Shown here piece by piece: positions 45,111 to 53,945 of a stretch of 54,211 bases of DNA. How positions within the stretch are numbered: the first letter of the stretch is position 1; each line of letters starts with the position of its first letter. The notes under the pieces were generated by a model. It had not been told where the DNA came from, made no database searches, and saw only the letters and a program-made list of their open reading frames with translations. The DNA is taken from the NCBI GenBank assembly GCA_020059485.1, contig JAGVCA010000044.1, positions 1-54,211 on the forward strand. The letters run 5' to 3'. This DNA is from Anaerolineales bacterium (GTDB taxonomy: Bacteria; Chloroflexota; Anaerolineae; Anaerolineales; UBA11579). Made by a program: the position numbers and the translations under genes.

Positions 45111-46580
45111 CTACGGGCAAAGTGTTTCCATCCCGCCGACGCAGTACTCAGTATTGCCATTCACCAGCGTCGCCAGCACCTCCAGATTGATCAGATCATC
45201 CGGCGGCATCGTCAGCGGGTTTTCCGAAAGGATGATCAGATCCGCCAGTTTGCCAACCTCAAGGCTGCCTATCTCATTCTCACGCAAGAGGGCATAGGCA
45301 GCGTTGATCGTCATCGCTTCCAGGGCGGTTTCCACCGGCAGACGGTCTTGCAGCGCCCATTCTGGCGGATCGCACACCTGCCCTTCCGGGCCGATCTCCT
45401 TGCGGGTGACAAAGCCCCACAATGTCTCCACCGTCCCCAGCGGAAAGACCGGCACATCTCCATGCCAGGCAAACACCACTTCCGGGTTAGCCTCGATCAG
45501 GCGGCGGTACGGCCAGTCCCAGTCCCGGTATTCCTCGCCCAGGATATATTTGAACTGGCTGGTATCCCCTGACCATAAGCACGCCGGGAAATGCCCGAAG
45601 ATCAAAGCCACCGGATTGACCTCGCTGTAGCGCGGGATCATATCCGGCCGGACGGTGGTATTGTGCTCGATCCGGTGGCGCATCTCATTCTCCCCGCCGC
45701 CGATGACTTCCTCGATCGCATTCAGCGTCTGCTCGATGGCCGCATCCCCCAACGCATGGATCGCTGCCTGGTAACCGGCGGCGTCAACCTCAGCCAGCAG
45801 CGCGTTCAGCCCCTCCTGGGTGAAATACAGGTCGCCTGTGCCGCCGCCAGGGTACTCTACTGTCATCGCCGGCACATTACACGAACCGCCGTCCGTGAAG
45901 ATCTTGATCCCCGGAATCTGCACCAGCGCGGCTGGATCCAGCGACTGCGGGAAATCCCCATACCAGGCGCCCATATCTTCGCCGCAGTTGTTGATCCGCA
46001 CCAAATACAGGCTGACCCGCATCCGCAAGTTGCCGTTGGCCTCCATCCCGCGCAGCCCGGTCACCAGCTCACCGGTGGTATCACCGCCCATATCGGCCAT
46101 CGTGGTGATCCCTTGCGCCAGCGCTTGCTCCTGCACCGCCAGGATGCTGCCGCCGTGGTCTTCATAGTGGGTCAGCATGTGGCTGTGAGGATCGATGAAA
46201 CCGGGCATCACAGTCCTGCCTTGCAGGTCGACCATCACCGTTTCCTCGGTCTGGTAGGCCAGCAGCTCGTCCTGGTTGCCGACCGCGGCGATCATATTTC
46301 CCTGGATTACCAGGGCTTCGGCGGTCGGCTGAGCCTCGTTCATCGTCAGGATGGTGCCATTGTAGACGATCACCACCCGGCCATCCCCAGGCGCAAGCGC
46401 AGGCGGCTCAGGGTTTACCGGCTGTGGGGAGCGCGGGTCACTGGCACCGCCATCCTGGACCGAACTACCCGCCGAGACAGCCGGTTCTTCCAGGCCCTCA
46501 TCATTCCCAGTCTGGAGATTGCAAGCCGCGGGCGCCAGAAGGATGAAAATGATCATCAAAGTGATTGAACGAGTTTTCAT
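45111..46580 (-). CDS. Exported amidohydrolase (YtcJ-like)
   Basis: A 489-aa protein with a signal peptide (hydrophobic residues 8-19) and Cys20; the preceding APAA is not an ideal lipobox, so lipidation is possible but uncertain. Metal-site motif GFIDPHSHML near residue 115, a later IHALGDAAIE and HRIEHNTTV; the composite C-terminal segment GSLEVGKLADLIILSENPL is typical for PF07969 amidohydrolases. Substrates of this family are diverse amides or carbamates; none can be assigned. ATG 46580 has GGAAGGAG seven bases upstream. Confidence 0.85.
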   Translation of the reverse strand: MKTRSITLMIIFILLAPAACNLQTGNDEGLEEPAVSAGSSVQDGGASDPRSPQPVNPEPPALAPGDGRVVIVYNGTILTMNEAQPTAEALVIQGNMIAAVGNQDELLAYQTEETVMVDLQGRTVMPGFIDPHSHMLTHYEDHGGSILAVQEQALAQGITTMADMGGDTTGELVTGLRGMEANGNLRMRVSLYLVRINNCGEDMGAWYGDFPQSLDPAALVQIPGIKIFTDGGSCNVPAMTVEYPGGGTGDLYFTQEGLNALLAEVDAAGYQAAIHALGDAAIEQTLNAIEEVIGGGENEMRHRIEHNTTVRPDMIPRYSEVNPVALIFGHFPACLWSGDTSQFKYILGEEYRDWDWPYRRLIEANPEVVFAWHGDVPVFPLGTVETLWGFVTRKEIGPEGQVCDPPEWALQDRLPVETALEAMTINAAYALLRENEIGSLEVGKLADLIILSENPLTMPPDDLINLEVLATLVNGNTEYCVGGMETLCP

Positions 46581-46675
46581 TGATAATCTCCTTCCACAAA
46601 GTTCCCACTTAATAATACCCAAAACCTCGATCACAGTTGCTTATGGGTCATTATTTTACTGTGGCTGATCCGTCC

Positions 46676-47299
46676 TTACACCCGCCTGACCGGCTGGCGC
46701 AGCACGGTCTTTAGCTTCTCCAGGGCGGTCCGACGCGGGTCGCTCAGGTAGATCTCGTGGTGCTTGCCATTGAAACCCAGCCCGTTGGCTGGCATCCACT
46801 CATGGTACAGCCGCGCCAGAGTCGGACCTTCTTCGGCATATGGCCCGATGTGCATGATCTGGGCTGACAGCCCCTCCCGGTAGCCCTCCAGCCGCACCTT
46901 GCCCAGGTCGGCTGGCGGTTCCTTTTCCGCCGCGATCCGGTCACCAACTTCCCGGAACAATGCAAGCGTGATCCACTCCGGGATCATGATCATCATCGTC
47001 CAGGACCAGGCGTCCTTGTTCAGCATGGTCGTGAAGGCATCCATCTCCGCCGCCCACCATAAGCCTTCCAACGGCGGGACGACGTAATCCTTGTCCAGTT
47101 CCTTCTTGCTGGCAAACTTAAGTTTATAGGCCACCGTATACAGCGCTTGCAGCGCATCCTGGTACGCTTGGGCCGTGTTTGGGTCGCCGGCACCGTCCAC
47201 CATCAGGAACTGCATTTCGGGCACCTCGACCAGTTCAAAGTCCTTACGGCCGGGCTGATAAAGGTGTTTGAGTGTCTGTTTCAGGTCGATCTTTTCCAT
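46676..47299 (-). CDS. GyrI-like small-molecule-binding domain protein
   Basis: A 207-aa protein of the GyrI-like (PF06445/SOUL-related) type: PEMQFLMVDGAGDPNT near residue 25, a middle segment with EGLWWAAEMDAFT, QIMHIGPYAEEGPTLARLYHEWMPANGLG and HHEIYLSDPRRT at the end. Such domains bind hydrophobic ligands and often serve as sensors or scavengers. Start ATG 47299 lies one base after the PadR stop, with GGAG seven bases before it; cotranscribed with and possibly ligand-sensing for the PadR regulator. Confidence 0.8.
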   Translation of the reverse strand: MEKIDLKQTLKHLYQPGRKDFELVEVPEMQFLMVDGAGDPNTAQAYQDALQALYTVAYKLKFASKKELDKDYVVPPLEGLWWAAEMDAFTTMLNKDAWSWTMMIMIPEWITLALFREVGDRIAAEKEPPADLGKVRLEGYREGLSAQIMHIGPYAEEGPTLARLYHEWMPANGLGFNGKHHEIYLSDPRRTALEKLKTVLRQPVRRV

Positions 47300-47300
47300 C

Positions 47301-47828
47301 CTAACTCTCCAATTGTAGGATAAATCCTTTGATCCAGGCCAGTTCGGCCTGTACCAGTGTGACCGAATAATCGAACATCGCGGTGACATGCGGGGGTAGC
47401 GGCTGCTGCGCCTCTGCCTTTTGGATGAGTGCATCCCGCTGCTGCCGGAGGTCATTCTGGTATCTCTCCAGAGCGGCCCGCGCCTCCTCCGGATGGAAGG
47501 CCGGCAGCACCGACAACCCCAGCAGGAACGGCACCAGCGGGCGCTGCGGAGAACGCAGCGTCTCCAACGCTTCCCGGTACCATTCGATGCGGCCGTCATC
47601 CGTAACCTGATAAACCTTGCGGGCCGGGCCGCGCCCTTCCGCCGGCTGGCGGGAGGCTTCGATCAGACCCTTCTCCTCCAGCTTTTTCAGCAAATAGTAG
47701 ATCGAGGAGAACCCGATCTCAGTCCAGTTGCGCATGCCCCGGCCCTCGATCACCTGCTCGATCTCGTAGCCGTGGCGGGGTTGCTCAACGATCAGACTGA
47801 GGATGGCCAATTCTGCATTTGTCATCAT
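47301..47828 (-). CDS. PadR family transcriptional regulator
   Basis: A 175-aa PadR (subfamily with a long C-terminal helical domain). N-terminal winged helix: NAELAILSLIVEQPRHGYEIEQVIEGRGMRNWTEIGFSSIYYLLKKLEEKGLIEASRQ, then the RKVYQVTDDGR wing and helical dimerisation part. It probably represses its own operon with the GyrI-like gene via the palindrome in its promoter. Start either ATG 47828 or ATG 47825; AAGGAT fits both. Confidence 0.92.
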   Translation of the reverse strand: MMTNAELAILSLIVEQPRHGYEIEQVIEGRGMRNWTEIGFSSIYYLLKKLEEKGLIEASRQPAEGRGPARKVYQVTDDGRIEWYREALETLRSPQRPLVPFLLGLSVLPAFHPEEARAALERYQNDLRQQRDALIQKAEAQQPLPPHVTAMFDYSVTLVQAELAWIKGFILQLES

Positions 47829-47838
47829 ATATCCTTGT

Positions 47839-47863
47839 ATTATAATACTATAGTACTATAGTA
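47839..47863 (-). promoter_or_regulatory. Promoter -10 and 18-bp palindromic operator of padR operon
   Basis: TACTATAGTACTATAGTA (47846-47863) is a perfect 18-bp palindrome made of two overlapping ACTATAGT words. A TATAAT (47839-47844, minus strand) follows it immediately, so the operator sits in the promoter spacer, an ideal place for repression. Confidence 0.75.
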
Positions 47864-47895
47864 AATGAATTCTGTATCCCCGTCAAGTCCCAACT

Positions 47896-47924
47896 GAGAA
47901 GCCCCGCTGACAGCGGGGCTTCTC
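47896..47924 (-). terminator. GC-rich hairpin behind the winged-helix gene
   Basis: A 13-14 base-pair stem with arms beginning GAGAAGCCCCGCT (47896-47908) and its complement at 47912-47924, 16 bases after the stop of the winged-helix gene. T-tract is weak, so termination may be partial. Confidence 0.6.
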
Positions 47925-47939
47925 GCTTCAAAATATCTC

Positions 47940-48263
47940 CTAATCCGGGAGTTGGTCCAGCACGCCTTTGACCTGCCGCTTGTAGTCCCGAAAAGCGTCC
48001 CGTCCTTTGCGCGTCAGCCGGATCACAGAGTACGGTTTCTTGTCCACAAAGGTCTTCTCGATCTCGATGTACCCCTCCTCTTCCAGCTTGCCGACATGGG
48101 TAGCCAGGTTGCCCCAGGTCAGGCCGGTCAGGTGTGTCAGATAGACGTAATCCACACTCTCGGTCACATACAGGTAAGTCATCACCATCAGTCGGGCCGG
48201 CGAGTGAATCACCTTATCCAGATCTGCCAGCGGATGACGGTCCGCGCCCGAGAGTTCACCCAT
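47940..48263 (-). CDS. Winged-helix transcriptional regulator
   Basis: A 107-aa regulator resembling the HTH_34/MarR-like family: DLDKVIHSPARLMVMTYLY, a recognition helix in LTHLTGLTWGNLATHVGKLEEEGYIEIEKTF and a short helix KGRDAFRDYKRQVKGVL. Probably represses its operon. Its start overlaps the membrane-protein gene by eight bases. Confidence 0.85.
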   Translation of the reverse strand: MGELSGADRHPLADLDKVIHSPARLMVMTYLYVTESVDYVYLTHLTGLTWGNLATHVGKLEEEGYIEIEKTFVDKKPYSVIRLTRKGRDAFRDYKRQVKGVLDQLPD

Positions 48264-48894
48264 TGCCGGCCTCCAGGTCCATCGGCGGATACCGCCGCAA
48301 GAAGCTCGTCAGGGTGAACACGCCGCCGGCTACCATCACCAACCCGGAGATCAGAATCGGCAGCTGGGCCACCAAACGCATATCACCTCGCAAACCGGCC
48401 TGGGCCAACACAGTCACCCCCAGCAGCAGGCCGTAAAGGAAGAACCGGGGAGCGTCGGCGTTGTGCCCGAGGTAGGCAAAGAAACCGAAGATCGCCAGGG
48501 CGAAGAAGGCGTCGATCACCCAGCTGGACTGTGAAGGCAGCCACTCCCCCAGTTTGCCAGTGGAGGCCAGGATGTAGATCAACAGTGTGACCAATTGGAG
48601 AGCGAGGGCGAACAGAAAAACGCCGCGCCGGGCCGGATTGCGCCGGATGCTGACCTCCGCCCGACCGATCCGCGGCATGACCAGCTTGCGCTTGGCGACC
48701 GCGTAACCCATCAGGCCTAGCCCCATTGCCAGGAAGGACGGGAGGTAGGTCACCCACTCCGGCAAACCGCGCATTTCCAGCGGTTCCTGGAATGCCAGAA
48801 ATGTGAAGAATACGCCGATCAACAGGTCAACCAGACCGTCCTTGTATGCCAGGGCATTCACCTTCTTGGCGGCTTTTTGGAACTGATCATACAT
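48256..48894 (-). CDS. Membrane protein, cotranscribed with the winged-helix regulator
   Basis: A 212-aa protein with about five or six predicted helices (residues about 22-38, 48-62, 90-110, 125-145, 148-165, 172-195) and an N-terminal amphipathic segment. Unknown function; it belongs to the membrane-protein/HTH pairs seen in many bacteria. AAGGAGG five bases before ATG. The strong promoter and two inverted repeats upstream imply regulation by the partner regulator. Confidence 0.75.
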   Translation of the reverse strand: MYDQFQKAAKKVNALAYKDGLVDLLIGVFFTFLAFQEPLEMRGLPEWVTYLPSFLAMGLGLMGYAVAKRKLVMPRIGRAEVSIRRNPARRGVFLFALALQLVTLLIYILASTGKLGEWLPSQSSWVIDAFFALAIFGFFAYLGHNADAPRFFLYGLLLGVTVLAQAGLRGDMRLVAQLPILISGLVMVAGGVFTLTSFLRRYPPMDLEAGNG

Positions 48895-48925
48895 GGCAAC
48901 CTCCTTGTTGCTTTTGTTTCATATC

Positions 48926-48976
48926 ACTTTGATTTTCAAAGTACTTTTATTATACAAAAGTCATTTCCCCTGTCAA
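48926..48976 (-). promoter_or_regulatory. Consensus promoter with two inverted repeats
   Basis: Minus strand TTGACA (48971-48976), 16-base spacer, TATAAT (48949-48954): both hexamers match consensus. The inverted repeat ACTTTT-N7-AAAAGT covers the -10, and ACTTTGA-TTT-TCAAAGT (48926-48942) lies at the start of transcription, both likely regulator sites. Confidence 0.85.
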
Positions 48977-49057
48977 GGGGCAATTTCGTAGGCTCGGATG
49001 CGCGTTGCGGCAGCCCGTCATCGGCTGCACACCGCCCTCGGATGAATTGGACAAATT

Positions 49058-49066
49058 TGGTATAAT
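49058..49066 (+). promoter_or_regulatory. Extended -10 of miaB
   Basis: TGGTATAAT, an extended -10 (TG-N-TATAAT), ends eight bases before the miaB ATG. The message has at most one or two untranslated bases. Confidence 0.65.
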
Positions 49067-49074
49067 ACACTTCT

Positions 49075-50445
49075 ATGGAAACCACCGGAAAATACCACAT
49101 CTGGACTGCCGGCTGCCAGATGAACGTAGCCGACTCCCAGCGCGTCGCCTCCTCCCTTGAGCGGATGGGCTACCGCCAGACCGCGAAACCCGGCCAGGCC
49201 GATGTGATCGTCCTGAATACCTGCGTCGTCCGCCAGAGCGCCGAAGACCGCGCCCACGGCTACCTGACCTCCCTGCTGGCCCGCAAGCGCAGCAACCCCG
49301 ACCTGGTGATCAACCTGATGGGCTGCATGGTCGGCGTAAAAGGATACGAACACCTGGCCGAACGCTACCCGTATGTGGACATCTTCTCCCCGCCCTCCGA
49401 CCCCGGCCCGCTGATCGCATTCCTTTCTCAGGACGAGAGCCGGGTGATGGCTGAGAGCGAGGTAGAGGTCCGCAATGCCCTGCTGGATGGCGACCTGGTG
49501 CTGCCGGCCGAAGAACAGGATGCCCTGGTCAGCGCGCATGTCCCGGTGGTACTGGGCTGTTCGCACGCCTGCACGTTTTGCATCATCCCCTACCGGCGCG
49601 GGGCGGAACAAAGCCGGCCGGTCGGTGTCATCGTCCAGGAAGTGCGCCGACTGGTTTCTCAGGGAGTTCGTGAGATCACCCTGCTCGGGCAGATCGTCGA
49701 CCGCTACGGCAAAGACATCCCCGATGGCCCCAACCTGGCCTCACTGCTCAGGGTCGTCGCCGAGGTGGATGGGCTGGCCCGCCTACGCTTCCTGACCTCT
49801 CACCCTAACTGGATGACCGACGAGCTGCTTCAGGCCGTAGCCGACCATCCCACCATCATGCCGCATATCGAAGTCCCGGTCCAGGCCGGCAATAACGAAG
49901 TCCTGGCCAACATGAAGCGCGAATATACCCGCGAGCAGTACCGCGATCTGATCGCCCGCATCCGGGAGATCATCCCGAATGTCTCGATCGGTACCGATAT
50001 CATCGTTGGCTTCCCCGGTGAAACACCCGAGCAGTTCCAGGACACCTACGACCTGCTGGAAGAGCTGCGTCTGGATGTCGCCCACTTGGCACGTTACTCC
50101 ACCCGTCCAGGCACCGTAGCCGCCCGCCGCCTGGGAGACGATGTCAGTGATGAGGAAAAATGGCGCCGCTACCGTCTTCTGGAAGAGCAACAGGCCCGGG
50201 TTGTCGGCGAGATCAATGCCAGCCTGCTCGGTGAAACCGTTCAGGTCCTGTTCGAGGACAAGGTCAAAGGGCGCTGGCGGGGTCGGACAGAGAACACCAA
50301 GCTGGTTTTCGTCGAGAGCGAGCAAAACCTGCGCGGCCAGGTCTTGCCGATCCAGATCACCTGGACCGGGCCGTGGAGCATGCAGGGACGGCTGCTGCCG
50401 CAGCATGCCGACAATCCGCTGGTCCTGACGCAGATCGACTCCTGA
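49075..50445 (+). CDS. miaB: tRNA-2-methylthio-N6-dimethylallyladenosine synthase MiaB
   Basis: A 456-aa radical SAM methylthiotransferase. N-terminal UPF0004 domain with three cluster cysteines (AGCQMN near 14, NTCVV near 48, GCMV near 83); radical-SAM motif CSHACTFC (CxxxCxxC) near residue 163; C-terminal TRAM domain (FEDKVKGRWRGRTENTKLVFVE). It puts a methylthio group on N6-isopentenyl-A37 of tRNAs reading UNN. No Shine-Dalgarno; very short leader from the extended -10. miaA is not in the window. Confidence 0.92.
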   Translation: METTGKYHIWTAGCQMNVADSQRVASSLERMGYRQTAKPGQADVIVLNTCVVRQSAEDRAHGYLTSLLARKRSNPDLVINLMGCMVGVKGYEHLAERYPYVDIFSPPSDPGPLIAFLSQDESRVMAESEVEVRNALLDGDLVLPAEEQDALVSAHVPVVLGCSHACTFCIIPYRRGAEQSRPVGVIVQEVRRLVSQGVREITLLGQIVDRYGKDIPDGPNLASLLRVVAEVDGLARLRFLTSHPNWMTDELLQAVADHPTIMPHIEVPVQAGNNEVLANMKREYTREQYRDLIARIREIIPNVSIGTDIIVGFPGETPEQFQDTYDLLEELRLDVAHLARYSTRPGTVAARRLGDDVSDEEKWRRYRLLEEQQARVVGEINASLLGETVQVLFEDKVKGRWRGRTENTKLVFVESEQNLRGQVLPIQITWTGPWSMQGRLLPQHADNPLVLTQIDS

Positions 50446-50511
50446 TCACTTAAGGCTGTCATCCGGCAGGAACTCCAGACATCAATATTTCGTAAAAATC
50501 ATAAGCACCGC

Positions 50512-50517
50512 TATAAT
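50512..50517 (+). promoter_or_regulatory. -10 box upstream of the DUF385-type oxidoreductase
   Basis: TATAAT at 50512-50517 with TTCGTA 17 bases upstream; the leader is about 40 bases and carries a GGAGG. Confidence 0.5.
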
Positions 50518-50560
50518 CTATTCACCTGGCACAACGCTGAAGATCCGAGGAGGTGACAGC

Positions 50561-51109
50561 ATGAACGTGGTAAGGCGCGTGTTCTGGTTTTTAAACCGTT
50601 TCTTTATGGTGCCGGCCTACCGGCTTGGACTGGCCTGGCTGATCTGCAATCCGATCGCCGGATACATCATGGTCATCAAGAATACCGGCCGCAAAAGTGG
50701 GAAACTATACTTCACCCCGACCAATTACGCCATCCTGAACGGCAATGTCTACTGTCTGTCCGGGTTTGGCCGCAAGGCACACTGGTATCTCAACCTGAAA
50801 GCCCATCCCCAGGTTGAGCTGCTCCTCCCCGGGCGGGCGATCTCCGGCATCATGGAAGAAGTCACCGACCCGGAGGAAGCGCTGGTCGTCATCAAACAGG
50901 TTTTCCGCAATGCCGGTTTTGCCGGATTCTTTGAGGGCTACAACCCGCACACCGCGCCGGATGCCAAATTCAAGCAGACCCTGGAACAGGCGCCGGTCCT
51001 GCGGATCGTTCCGGTCGGCATTGGCAGCGGCCCAATGGATGCAGGCGGCTGGCATTGGATCACCGGCGCACTGCTCACGCTGGCGATCATCCTGACCCTG
51101 GTCCTCTAA
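50561..51109 (+). CDS. Nitroreductase/DUF385-type deazaflavin-dependent oxidoreductase family protein
   Basis: A 182-aa protein with the DUF385 (PF04075) pattern: IKNTGRKSGKLYFTPTNYAILNGNVYCLSGFGRKAHWYLNLKAHPQVELLLPGR. Actinobacterial members bind F420; whether F420 is made here is unknown. A C-terminal hydrophobic helix (about residues 163-182) suggests membrane attachment, unusual for the family. GGAGG seven bases before ATG. Confidence 0.8.
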   Translation: MNVVRRVFWFLNRFFMVPAYRLGLAWLICNPIAGYIMVIKNTGRKSGKLYFTPTNYAILNGNVYCLSGFGRKAHWYLNLKAHPQVELLLPGRAISGIMEEVTDPEEALVVIKQVFRNAGFAGFFEGYNPHTAPDAKFKQTLEQAPVLRIVPVGIGSGPMDAGGWHWITGALLTLAIILTLVL

Positions 51110-51209
51110 TAGTTGCACCACTATCACCTGAATCGGCACAAAGCGTGCAGCCAGACCAACGAAATCCAGGGCGCGGCAGTTCTGACAGAAATGTCAGGTC
51201 AGGAAAACT

Positions 51210-51238
51210 TTGAGTCAATGCTGACAAAATGTTATAAT
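51210..51238 (+). promoter_or_regulatory. Sigma-A promoter of the GGDEF-EAL gene
   Basis: TTGAGT (51210-51215), 17-base spacer, TATAAT (51233-51238). The leader is about 100 bases; no c-di-GMP riboswitch motif was recognised in it. Confidence 0.75.
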
Positions 51239-51347
51239 TGGAATCCAAGTCCTGGTCGCAGACAAGCCAACTGCCGCCGGATGACTCCCTGGCTGCAACG
51301 AAGACACGGGGAATATCCTGTTCAGGAAATGATATAGCAGCGAATTG

Positions 51348-53528
51348 ATGAGCGAACCCGGTAATAATTCATGGTCCTTGTTGGTCCGCGCACCCAGAGC
51401 CGAGGTGCGTGAATATACCCTTGCTCCTGGTGCTACAACCATCGGCCGGCAAACCGAGGTCGAGGTGCACATTTCGGACAGCAGCGCATCCCGCGAGCAT
51501 GCCCGGATCGATTTCGATCCCAACCAGACCTGTCTCACGATCACCGACCTGAACAGCACCAATGGCACCTTTGTCAATGGGCGCAAGATCTCTTCCCCCG
51601 AGAACTTATTCCACGATGACAAGATCCGGATCGGCAAACATCTGATCACGGCCGTCTCCCATCAAGTCCGCAGCGGGAACGCGAACGCCCAGGATGCCCG
51701 GCGCTCAATGGTGACGGGCGATCTGCTGCTCCAGTCGGTTGATAACTACGCCATCCTGCTGCACGACATTAGCTACCAGCTCGTCAACATCCCGGATATG
51801 CCTGAGGCTCTGGCCAAGATCTCCACCATCATCCGGCAGATGATTGGCGCGGCGGAATGCCAGATCATTCTGAAAAACAATATCCCGGACATGGTGGAGA
51901 AAGGCATCCCAGCCAGCATCCTGGATGATGTCACCCAGGATGTCTCCGCAGCCATCTTCACCCTTCAAGCTCCTGCCGTGGTCTCAGACGACTCGGGCAT
52001 GCGGGAGATGCTGATTGTACCGGTTGAAGTCGAAGGCCAGGTGGCGGCCCTGATCTGGGCATGGAAACCATACAACGAACCCGGTTTCTCTGAAGAGAGC
52101 GACTTACAGCTAGTGGTCGCAGTCAGCCATCAGGTCGCCCTGACGATCCAGCGCAATGAATTCGAGCAGCAACTCCTCCGGAATGCCTACTACGACCAGC
52201 TCACCAGCTTGCCAAACCGCACCCTGTTCACGGATCGGTTGACCCAGGCGCTAACCTGGGAGAAGCGCCACGATAAATACCTGTTTGCGGTCGTCCTCAT
52301 TGACATCGACAACTTCAAAGTCATTAATGACAGCCTCGGCCATGCCGCCGGAGACCGCGTGCTCCAGGAGATCGCGGATCGCCTTAATCTCAACACGCGC
52401 GATCACGACAGCATTACCCGTACCAATTCCGTGGCCCGGTTGGGCGGGGATGAGTTCATCATCCTGTTGGACGACATCGCCACCGAAAGAGATGCCTATC
52501 TGGCCGCCAACCGGCTCAAATCCATCCTCCTCCAGCCGATCCGGATCGGGGAAAATGAGATCTACACCTCGGTCAGTATCGGGATCACCTTCAATACTCA
52601 GGGATACAGCCAACCGGACGAAATGATCCGGGATGCCGAGATCGCCATGTACCGCGCCAAGGAACTCGGCCGCGCCCAGGTGGTTTTATACGATAGCGTG
52701 ATGCATAACCTGCTGGTGGAACGGCTTTCCATGGAGACCGAGCTGCGTCGTGGTATGGAGCAGGATGAGTTCCGGCTGTACTACCAGCCGATCGTACAGC
52801 TGGCCGACCAGTGCGTGGTCGGATTGGAAGCGCTGCTCCGCTGGCATTCCCCCGCACGCGGTGTGCTTGAACCCGTGGATTTCTTCGGTGCACTCACCAC
52901 TTCAGGACTGATCCATACGCTCGACGAATGGGTTTTGAACTACGCCGCCCGCGATGCCGCCAAACTCCAGAAGCTATTTCCGCTCAATCCGCCGCTGTAT
53001 ATTTCCGTCAATATCTCCGCCAGCCTGATCCGCAACACCGAATTGCTCAAAACGATTGAGAGAATCCTGGCTGAGAATAAGATCAGCACCGGCGCACTGC
53101 GGCTCGAGATCACCGAGAAGGCCAATATCGAAGACAGGCGGGTCTCCCAAACCGTTTTCAAAGCCTTGCAGCAGCGCGGCATCCGGATCAGCCTGGATGA
53201 CTTTGGCACCGGCTACTCCACCCTCTCTTATTTGCTGAATTTCCCGGCCGACTCCCTCAAGGTTGATCCTTCCTTTGTGCAGCTGCTCGACAGCAGCACC
53301 GAAAGTTTTAAGATCATCGAGACCTTGCGGGTGTTGGCATCGATGCTGGAGATGAGCCTGGTGGCTGAGGGGATCGAAACAGAGAAACAGCTACAGGACC
53401 TGGTCGCCTTGAAGTGTGATTACGGTCAGGGCTTTTTATTTTCTAAGGCAGTGGAGTTCGATCAGGTCGTTCAGTACATCACCAAAAACCTGGAGCTATC
53501 CCACCCCCCGGGGCGACGCTTAACCTGA
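51348..53528 (+). CDS. FHA-GAF-GGDEF-EAL signalling protein
   Basis: A 726-aa cyclic-di-GMP protein with four domains: FHA (about 1-110: TIGRQTEVEVHISDSSASREHARIDF, NSTNGTFVNG), a GAF-like domain (about 140-270), GGDEF (about 280-450; RLGGDEF intact) and EAL (about 465-715; EALLRW, SVNIS, EITE, DDFGTG, AEGIET and GQGF present). Both catalytic domains look intact, so it may make and degrade c-di-GMP. FHA binds phosphothreonine and links it to a Ser/Thr kinase system, not seen here. Start ATG 51348, one codon after a TTG; Shine-Dalgarno poor. Ends overlapping the GNAT gene by nine bases. Confidence 0.93.
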   Translation: MSEPGNNSWSLLVRAPRAEVREYTLAPGATTIGRQTEVEVHISDSSASREHARIDFDPNQTCLTITDLNSTNGTFVNGRKISSPENLFHDDKIRIGKHLITAVSHQVRSGNANAQDARRSMVTGDLLLQSVDNYAILLHDISYQLVNIPDMPEALAKISTIIRQMIGAAECQIILKNNIPDMVEKGIPASILDDVTQDVSAAIFTLQAPAVVSDDSGMREMLIVPVEVEGQVAALIWAWKPYNEPGFSEESDLQLVVAVSHQVALTIQRNEFEQQLLRNAYYDQLTSLPNRTLFTDRLTQALTWEKRHDKYLFAVVLIDIDNFKVINDSLGHAAGDRVLQEIADRLNLNTRDHDSITRTNSVARLGGDEFIILLDDIATERDAYLAANRLKSILLQPIRIGENEIYTSVSIGITFNTQGYSQPDEMIRDAEIAMYRAKELGRAQVVLYDSVMHNLLVERLSMETELRRGMEQDEFRLYYQPIVQLADQCVVGLEALLRWHSPARGVLEPVDFFGALTTSGLIHTLDEWVLNYAARDAAKLQKLFPLNPPLYISVNISASLIRNTELLKTIERILAENKISTGALRLEITEKANIEDRRVSQTVFKALQQRGIRISLDDFGTGYSTLSYLLNFPADSLKVDPSFVQLLDSSTESFKIIETLRVLASMLEMSLVAEGIETEKQLQDLVALKCDYGQGFLFSKAVEFDQVVQYITKNLELSHPPGRRLT

Positions 53529-53945
53529 CTGCCGCGGCGCCATCATCACAAGTTTGACCCGCCCGGCCGGGTCAACTTTATCCCAGAACCCGAGCGCTTC
53601 TTCCGTTTCCTGCATGATCAGCAGGATACATTCGTGGATTCCCTGTCCGGTCAGCGCAAACATACACCGCCCGACCAGTTGCCTGCCGATGCCCAACCGG
53701 CGGCGGTCCTCACGCACCACCAGATGGGTCAGATAACCCATTCGGCCATCCTGGCTGCACAGCACCGCCCCGACACAAGCTCCATTTTCCCGGGCCACAA
53801 AACTCAAGCCGGGATTCAGGCTCAAAAGCCGTTGGATCGAGTCGCGCGAATCTACCTTGTTCAGTACGATCGCTTCGGAACTCTTCCAAAGCGAATGAAC
53901 ATCTTCAAAATCTCGGATAGACATTTCGGTCACGCTGAACGCCAT
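53520..53945 (-). CDS. GNAT family N-acetyltransferase
   Basis: A 141-aa single GNAT domain: MGYLTHLVVREDRRRLGIGRQLVGRCM includes the acetyl-CoA loop RRxGxG, and the C-terminal ALGFWDKVDPAGRVKLVMMAP ends as in typical GNATs. Acetyl acceptor unknown. GAGGAGG lies eight bases before ATG. Converges with the GGDEF-EAL gene. Confidence 0.88.
   Translation of the reverse strand: MAFSVTEMSIRDFEDVHSLWKSSEAIVLNKVDSRDSIQRLLSLNPGLSFVARENGACVGAVLCSQDGRMGYLTHLVVREDRRRLGIGRQLVGRCMFALTGQGIHECILLIMQETEEALGFWDKVDPAGRVKLVMMAPRQSG

Noticed and set aside
51240-51347. c-di-GMP riboswitch in the leader of the GGDEF-EAL gene
   Set aside because: The conserved GEMM core and its flanking stems are not found in the leader.
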